Source of the DNA: Turnera subulata
Taxonomy: Eukaryota; Streptophyta; Magnoliopsida; Malpighiales; Passifloraceae
Assembly: GCA_028386065.3 (NCBI GenBank)
Contig: JAKUCV010003083.1
Coordinates: 58,850-122,849, forward strand
Direction: 5' to 3'
Length of the DNA stretch: 64,000 nucleotides
Numbering within the stretch: position 1 is the stretch's first letter; every line of letters starts with the position of its first letter. Below are positions 57,027-64,000 of the stretch, piece by piece. The position numbers and the translations under genes are program-made. Below the pieces are notes generated by a model. The model was not told the DNA's origin and searched no databases. It saw nothing but the letters and a program-made list of their open reading frames with translations.

Positions 57027-58860
57027 AATAGATAAGAAGAGGTCAAACCCGGTTTAATGCGCAATAGATTCTTCTTCTTGTGGAGTGGCAGCAGGTGGTG
57101 GATGATAGTAAGAAAAATCTCTGACCTCAGCCAACAATATGTCCATGCTCATTTGCATCACCCCTTCAAGTTTTTTTTATTGGAAACCAACAAGTCCTCC
57201 TTCATTCCAATTATTCTTCCATCCTCATAATCATGCCTTTAAGGCCATATTGGTATAAAGTTACTCAATCAAGCTAAGATCAGGACTTTCTAGGAAGTGG
57301 CGTATGAGTCTCAAACCATGCTCTTTTGTTGACTCTTGGAACTCCAAGTTAGATGGGTAGGCATCTTCAGCAAGCTTGCTCTTCTTCATCCTTTTTCTCG
57401 ATTTAACAAGCATTTACTTCATATGATGGGACCTAAAGAAGCTTCTTCTCTAGACTTGGACTCTTCCTACTCATTACTGGAAGATTTTCTCATACTTCAG
57501 AGTCTAAAATTCTAACCACTTTCTCTTTCTCTTTCTTTGACAAGCTTTGGTAAGAAGTCCCCTTCTTTAGTCTTATGCTTCTCTTTATTTTCCGTTTTAG
57601 CATCGTAGAACCCAAAAGCACTTTCGAATTTCTCCAGATCTGCAGCCAAGTAGCTTTTTCAGGCTCTTCAATAATTATTTCTTTAAGATCCGGTGGTCCT
57701 TCAATAGAAAACTTTTATTCTGAATTGCCTCTGATAGTACCATTTTTAGAGTGAACTGTGTCTCATGTTGAATCAGTTTCCCTTGAGTGTTTTCCTTTGA
57801 GCTTCTTCTTATAGAAGAGGACTTGGTATTTTCTTTTTCTTCTCAATTTTCTTTCTAAGACTTGGTGGTGCTTCAACAAATTTTTCTCTTGAATAGTCTT
57901 GAGAGGTTAGACTTCAGAAACCACTTGAAGTTTTCTACTTGACTTGATGCTCCTTGAGGGGCCTTTGACTTACTTGAGCTTAGAATATGATTATTGACTG
58001 AAACTTTTTCTCTATCCTTCTATTTGAACAATTTAAGGTCTTCTCCAGTAGGAACACTACATAATTTGAGAATTGATAGACTTCAAAGTCTTCAACTCTT
58101 ACTTCAAGTGTGCTTCATGTTCCATTTTGTACTTTGGGTGGAGATAGATAAGGATATTTGTATTTAGATCAGGTTGGCTTAATTTGAGATCGGTTTTCGA
58201 ATTTGTGGAAGGAAAGAGAGACAAAAATTATTTCCACCATGTTTAGTATTCTTCTCACTTCGTTTGTGCAAAGGATAAAGGTAGGATATGAGAGAGAGTA
58301 TTGGAAAGATAGTTGGATAAGTGGATATGAAGGAAACTGATTGTCCAACGGTTATTTCAGGTTATCAATACAAATTCTCTCAATAACCCCATCTATCACT
58401 TTTTGAAAAGTATTCTACCCCAATGTTACCTTTTTGAAAAGTAACATGCACGCTACAAGAAACTAGCAGGTTTGGCAGGCTCGGCTTGTGAAAGATTTCT
58501 GCCTATAGAGCTGAAAATAGGCCCTCTCTTTCTTTATAATTTTTGCACAAAAATCGATACTTTCTTTTTCAACATCTGCCTTTTGAATTTGTGGCATCTC
58601 TGATGCCAAAGCAACTTGCTCTTTGATTTCTTTATAAGTCACCAATTTCACCAATCCATTTTTGATCTCCATCGAAACTTCATCATTGCTCAAATGTTAA
58701 GTGCAAGTGTGCAATTGAATGTTCATGAACTAAGTGATGAATATGCATGTTCACATATAAAGAGATCAAAGTTGAGAGATATCACCAAATACTCTCATGT
58801 GGAGTGCGCATTTCAATCTCCACATGAATCCTGGTGAACTGATCTTCTTTCAGTCACTTG
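57027..58860 (-). other. Region between pol and 3' LTR of the SIRE-like element
   Basis: On the minus strand it gives lysine- and glutamate-rich broken frames. In the SIRE lineage this position may hold an extra ORF, but I cannot identify one here. Confidence 0.45.
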
Positions 58861-59675
58861 GTGAAAATACCTGCAAGTTAATTCTCACTTTTGACAAGAA
58901 CAAGTGTTATATCCTTCTTAAGCATATGATCTTTGATGAAATTTTGTATCTCTTCAATATGTTTGATGCATGAGTGTTAGACTGAATCTTTAGAGAGATA
59001 AGCACACTTGAGCTATTACAGAAGGCACATATAATCTTGGCTATAACATATATTTCATCTAACCAACTTGTGCATGTCATATCACCAGTAATAACAAATT
59101 CGGCTTCACAGACACCAAATTGTACTTTTTGCTAAACCAAGATAGAAATGATTATGCAATGCACTAACAAGAACCCCTTGTTATTTTTAGTCTAATAGAT
59201 ATCCAACAAAGTCATGATTAGAATAATTAAACAGTTTCAAAGAAAATGACTTTTGGGCTACTGTGATCTAATCTAAAGATATAACTTTTGAGCTCTTGAA
59301 AAGATCATTTGATAACACTTAGCTTGGATACTTTAAGACAACAATGAAGTATAGACAAAATCAAACATTGATCATAGTATCAGGTTTAGTAGCAGCAGAG
59401 AGATAAAAAGTACTATTAATCATACCATTATATCTTTTAGTCATCTCTTTGCCATTTTCGTCTTTGTTTAACATCATTGTCATGCTTATTGAGATTTGAC
59501 AACATTGTCTTCATCAGTGCCAAAACGTTTGAGAAACCTTTTATATGCATAGCTTGGTTGATGAAGATCAAGTTCCTTTACTTGGAATCCGAGGTCGAAG
59601 TTCAATCATCCCATTAAGCTCATCTCGAATTCACTGTACTGTATATTCTCAAATTTCTTACACAATAACTCATTA
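58861..59675 (-). pseudogene. Copia reverse transcriptase C-terminus and RNase H remnant
   Basis: On the minus strand the translation near 59675-59540 reads FEMSLMG, then stop, LNFDLGFQVKEL and YKRFLKRFG, matching the copia RT end. Later pieces (DENGKE-like and the HIE-type RNase H end) follow at 59460-58860 with many stops and shifts. Confidence 0.7.
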
Positions 59676-61440
59676 ATAGCATCAAGTAGTATGACATGAT
59701 CAAAGATAAGATACACTTATGAGCTTTTGTGATGGAAATCATCATGACCAAAGCAAGTGCATTGACTATCAAAAGCAATAGTCATATGCTCACTAAATGT
59801 TCTTTTGTTATCTCAAACAAGCACATATAATCATAAGCAAACCATAAAACTTCATAACATGCTTAATAGAAAATGAAGCACATAACATCTAATGATAGTT
59901 TTTTCTTTTAGACTTAGAAATATGTCTGAATTGTCATCAATGATGCCAAATTGTTTCTAAAGTATTTGAATATATTTAACAATTTCAGCAAACTCAAAAG
60001 ATTTTCTTATCAATTTCAATGCAAAAACAAAAAAAAAAATGCACACAAGAATATAAAAGAGAATCATTTGCCAAAACATCAGTAAATAACCATTATGAAA
60101 AATAAATACTAACAATGAATAATGTATAATGCATGCATGACATAAAATTGGGACAAGTATTACCAATATTATTTCAATTAACAATTGTGATATGTTTGAG
60201 TATCCTCTTAGAGATATTATTGACATCTTATAAGGAGGATTCAAATCACCATCACCTTTACTAAGTGTCTTACCTTTTGAGCTAACGCTAAATGTGATAT
60301 TACCTTAGCTTAAGGATGAGAATCTTGATGGGTCTTTTATATGTGTTGAGCAACCACTTTGCAACGTCCATCTATCCTTATTTTGCTGCCAAGAAAATCA
60401 CATTTTTGGTACCCACACAAACTTGGGTCTTTGGGGGTTAGTTTTGGCACCTTTCGGTAGCCAAATAAATTTATCAACACAATACTTTTTTTTATCATGA
60501 AAAGTATCATGCCATGACCTCCATTTTCATCATAATGACATGTGAAATGTGATGCATTATAAAATTTAGCTCTAGCAAAGTTATTCATTAAGGTTGGCTT
60601 GGGATTGAATGCCAAATGAATGACTCCAACACTTTTCTTTTACAAGAAACGCCTTTGTTATCAAGAGAAGGTATACACCAACTCTTTCCTTAATGAACTT
60701 GACAAATTCAATATTCAAATTAAGAGCATCATTTTCAATAATTGTTTTTCACAATCATCCACATTTAGAACAAGTTTCATCTCTAGAACATTGGATATAA
60801 ACATAGGAACATCATTATTCATTTTTAGATCTTTAACAATATTGGCACATGATGTAGGATACTTTCTAGGCAGTACATGTGAAGTGTTATGAATAACTTT
60901 ATCAAATCCAATACTTCAACATGTTTTTTTACATGCAATATTCTTTTCTACATCTTTTCCAATAATCTCAAGCAATTCAGTAAATTAAACAATTAGCTCA
61001 TCAAATGTAAATTTATGAAAAGTATTATTTACCTCGGAATCCTTTCTTGATGACCGGGAAAGAATCGCAAAGTCCTCACCATCCGAATCACTTGTAGTGC
61101 CATCATAAGTGATGCAAGGAGACTCCAAAACTTATAGATTGTTGCACTAGACTGTGCTCTTTCTAATTTGGCTTCATTGATGCCAAATCGAAGGAAGTTC
61201 TTAGCTTCAGCATTAAGCTTTGCTTTCTTCAATTCTTCTTTTGACTAGAGCTTCAAGTCATTGGCTGGTGTTGGCTAGGAATTTTGCACAAAAGTCCACT
61301 TCTCCAGATCTTGACAATCTATAGAGATCAATAGCCGAAACTTCTAATGGCCAAACTTCACACCACAAAAAATAAGGAACTTTCTTAATGCTGCGACCCT
61401 CTAAGCCTTGATCTTTATCTCTTGGAGGTTAATCCATATA
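59676..61440 (-). pseudogene. Degenerate 5' part (gag side) of the SIRE-like element
   Basis: Only short frames survive, for example 60615-60337 with a Cys/His- and lysine-rich linker (AFNPKPTLMNNFARAKFY, VPKLTPKDPSLCGYQK) and 61232-61029. Integrase was not recognised, so a large part of pol is missing. Confidence 0.55.
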
Positions 61441-61451
61441 TAGAGAACGCG

Positions 61452-61463
61452 GCTCCGCTACCA
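61452..61463 (-). other. Primer-binding site of the SIRE-like element
   Basis: On the minus strand TGGTAGCGGAGC lies 2 nt after the 5' LTR. The core is identical to those of the two gypsy elements. Confidence 0.7.
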
Positions 61464-61465
61464 TT

Positions 61466-63250
61466 TGTAGGTCCAAAGTGGCTAAGAGTGGGGGTGAATT
61501 AGCCATTTTTCGCTTTATCACTGATTTGGCGTCACTAATGCCAAATCGACTTTGTATCTAAATCTGGGAAATTATGAACACACTAAAGCACAATTAAGGA
61601 GAGGGTTAGAGATATTGGCACAAAGGATTTATAGCTGTTCGCCACACAGGACTACCTCCACTACTCAAGGAGTCCACCTTGAGATTTCTAACCTTCACTA
61701 ACCTTGGTTTTTACGGGATCAACCAATAACCTATAATACAAGGTTTTTCCTAGACTAACCTCTAACCTCTCATACCCACAAAGCTAATCTAAGCTTTGCT
61801 CTCAGTTTCTCAGTAAGATATCCCCTATCCTACCTCACTCATTGGGTTTCTTCACATGTCAAACCAATAAAGCCTATCCCTCACAAGTTTTTCAAAGTGC
61901 AACTTGCAAACCTTCTCTTAAAGCTAATCCTAGCTTTGCTTCTCACTAATCAGCACAAGAAACTCATAAGCTTGTTTAAGATATAACCCTCTCTCAAGAT
62001 ATCTTCATGGGTGACTCACTCAAGAGATTTACAAGTAATGCACAAGGAAGGATCTTTGAACACTCTCAAGCTTAAAAGGAGAAGAGCTGCTGCTAATTTC
62101 TCACTTCCTTCCGCATTGGCAGCTCTATTGTTCTTCATGGTGTCATCAGCCTTTTATAGAGACACAATAGGATAGGCCTTTCCAAGAAATTCAAACCGTT
62201 GTGTGTGTCACTCTCAGCAGACAGCTGTTTCGTTTTGACTGAGACCAGAGTGGCAACGTTCAAATCTCCCAATGGTCGATTTCACGCTTTGGTCCGAATC
62301 ATACCATTCATTTGACAGGTCTGCCCATGTTTAGCCAAGTCCTAGGTTGGACCCAAAAGATTGATTCCATCTGATTTAGGGATCCGTTGTGATGTCTTTA
62401 ATCAGGATGGTCAGACTGCAGAAATGATAAAGTACTAGGTTCTTTTGACTTCTTAGTAGTAGGTTAGCTTGACACAAAGATCAATAAAAGCCAACTTTCA
62501 TCAATCTCTTGTCACTGTCTGCTACCTCGAGATTTGGCATCGTTGGCGCCAAATCGTAAATGTTTCCGTTTTCCAGAGAGTGGTCTGCACATGCTTAGCA
62601 GACTCCTAAGTTTGATACTCCTAGGTTGGACTGAATCAACATGAGCTGTTATGGAAGCTTTCCAGATCTTTAAACACGTTCCTGCAGATTCAACATAAGC
62701 TATGTACCGGGTTTATAGAGTTAGGGAGCATCTTCAACAAGTGGTCCCAAAATGCAAGGTGATCAGCACATACTGGACAGACACCTAGGTTTGATGATCT
62801 TAGGTTTGTCAGATTTAAATCTATCCGTTGTGAAACCTGTCCAGAACACTAAACAAACATTTTCTGAGTTGAATCAAGCTAGGTTTCAGTTTTATAGATC
62901 ATAAGAGCATCTCTAACAATTGCCTCAAAGTTGTAAGATAATCAATGTGGTCCATGGTCCATGAAAGTGACATCTCAAGTATTAAACCCAATAAACTAAC
63001 ACACATACCAATCCCACTAACTTCAAACTCCCACAATGTCACATCCATGCTAAGTTGAATATACAAATCTGACATTTCAAAGTTTGTTAGCATCAAAACA
63101 TAGCTAGGCATAAGGAGGATTAAGACATAAGATTAAAACTAAATCAACTACTAATCCATATATAATCAAATACCTCGGTTAGTGTGCTTAATCAAGATTA
63201 AGGAAAAATAAATAACCCAAAGCACATGCTAATCCGACCTTAGGCCAACA
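61466..63250 (-). repeat. 5' LTR of the SIRE-like element
   Basis: 1785 bp, from TGTAGGTCC to GGCCAACA as read on plus. It is complete at both ends, unlike the left LTR. Confidence 0.9.
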
Positions 63251-63442
63251 TCTTCTTCTCCCTTAGCTCTTGCGGCTTGATCTTGTGCACCTCCTCTTGT
63301 TCTTGGTGCACCAATACTCTTTGGAGAGTTCTTGTACAACTCGTTCTTGCATCTCGAACCGATTTTCCAACTCTCTTCCTTGTCGAGAGAGAAGGAAAAA
63401 AAATAATAAAACAAAAATTTAAAGCTGAACAAAAGAAAGTGG

Positions 63443-63800
63443 GAGGAGATTTTTTTTCTTAATTAAAGCATCACCATTTAATTTGTCAAAATCTCAAGTA
63501 ATTGCATGTGAGGAGATTTTTCCCCTTTTTTATTTTTCTAAATTAAAAAAATAACATTTATTTTGTCAAAATCTCAAGTAATCGAGGAGATTTTTTTCCT
63601 TTTTTATTTTTCTAAATTAGAAAATTAACATTTATTTTTTTTCAAAATCTCAAGTAATTGCACATTAGGAGATTTTTTCCTTTTTTTTTCTCCAAATTAT
63701 AAAATTAACATTTATTTTGTCAAAATCTCAAGTAAATACACTTGAGGAGATTTTTTTCTTTTTTATTTTTCTAAATTAAAAAATTACCATTTGATTGGTC
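63443..63800 (+). repeat. Minisatellite, five units of 67-82 bp
   Basis: Units start at about 63443, 63510, 63584, 63666 and 63743. Each reads GAGGAGATTTTT, a T-rich stretch, TAAATTA, then ATTTTGTCAAAATCTCAAGTAA. Confidence 0.85.
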
Positions 63801-63804
63801 AATA

Positions 63805-64000
63805 TGTAACAGCCCGGGTAAAAATTTTGGATTTTTACCGGACTGTAAAAGTCTATTTACCGTGATTTACTGTTGAATTAATCTTGGGTAATTAATTCAA
63901 GGTAAATCGGGAGTCGTTTTTCGAATCCGAGTGTTTTCCCGCGCTCGTGATTTTCCCGTGGATTTTTCGGAACTAAGTTGGTATTTTTCGGGTTTCGGAA
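63805..64000 (+). repeat. Start of another Tekay-type LTR, cut by the window end
   Basis: TGTAACAGCCCGGGTAAAAAT aligns with the first 196 bp of the 3' LTR at 35680, but is clearly diverged from it. Confidence 0.85.

Larger units (their letters stand above)
47822..63250 (-). mobile_element. SIRE-like Ty1/copia retrotransposon
   Basis: On the minus strand: 5' LTR 63250-61466, primer-binding site 61463-61452, a degenerate body, a polypurine tract AAAAAAGGGGAAGA just before the 3' LTR, and the 3' LTR 49572-47822 whose last bases are lost in poly(G). The long region between pol and 3' LTR fits the SIRE/Maximus lineage. A gypsy composite (50554-57021) splits the body. Confidence 0.85.

Overview
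The window is plant nuclear DNA, from a flowering plant and probably a eudicot; I cannot name the species. The reasons are GT-AG introns in a UBP24-type deubiquitinase gene, a large CC-NB-LRR resistance gene, a plant JINGUBANG-like WD40 gene, AT-rich spacers, and plant LINE, SINE, Ty1/copia and Ty3/gypsy elements.

Genes lie in the left 28 kb. They are an intronless WD40 gene on + (3618-4946), an intronless CC-NB-LRR gene on - (18131-22309), and a seven-exon UBP24 gene on - (28027 to 23984) whose exons join into 541 residues. The spacers between them hold LINEs. Two short 5'-truncated copies sit one inside the other at 2166-2676, and a third short copy is at 1004-1545. An RRM-type LINE with an open ORF1 but no ORF2 lies at 6562-9500. 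A full-length LINE (9634-15552) has a 17-bp target-site duplication, an open ORF1 and a broken ORF2. A SINE and a 19-bp poly(A) micro-insertion also carry flanking repeats.

From 28.6 kb rightward the window is almost all retroelements. A SINE-derived, nearly perfect 200-bp palindrome abuts a Tekay-like Ty3/gypsy element (29050-38291). That element has a 5'-truncated left LTR and a gag-pol frame broken by 14 stops, 13 of them TAG. Beyond its 3' LTR is a broken ROH1/DUF793 gene fragment. Then come nested solo LTRs at 39.7-42.2 kb and 42.3-45.0 kb, and a 15.4-kb SIRE-like copia element on - (47822-63250). The copia body is split by a gypsy composite, LTR-body-LTR-body-LTR (50554-57021), flanked by one 5-bp duplication. 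The window ends in a minisatellite and the first 196 bp of another Tekay-type LTR.

The host genes look functionally independent. The items I find most unusual are the TAG-only decay of the gypsy frame, the 200-bp palindrome, the three-LTR composite, a dyad motif with a fixed 9-nt spacer repeated through the copia element, and a non-canonical primer-binding core shared by three LTR families.
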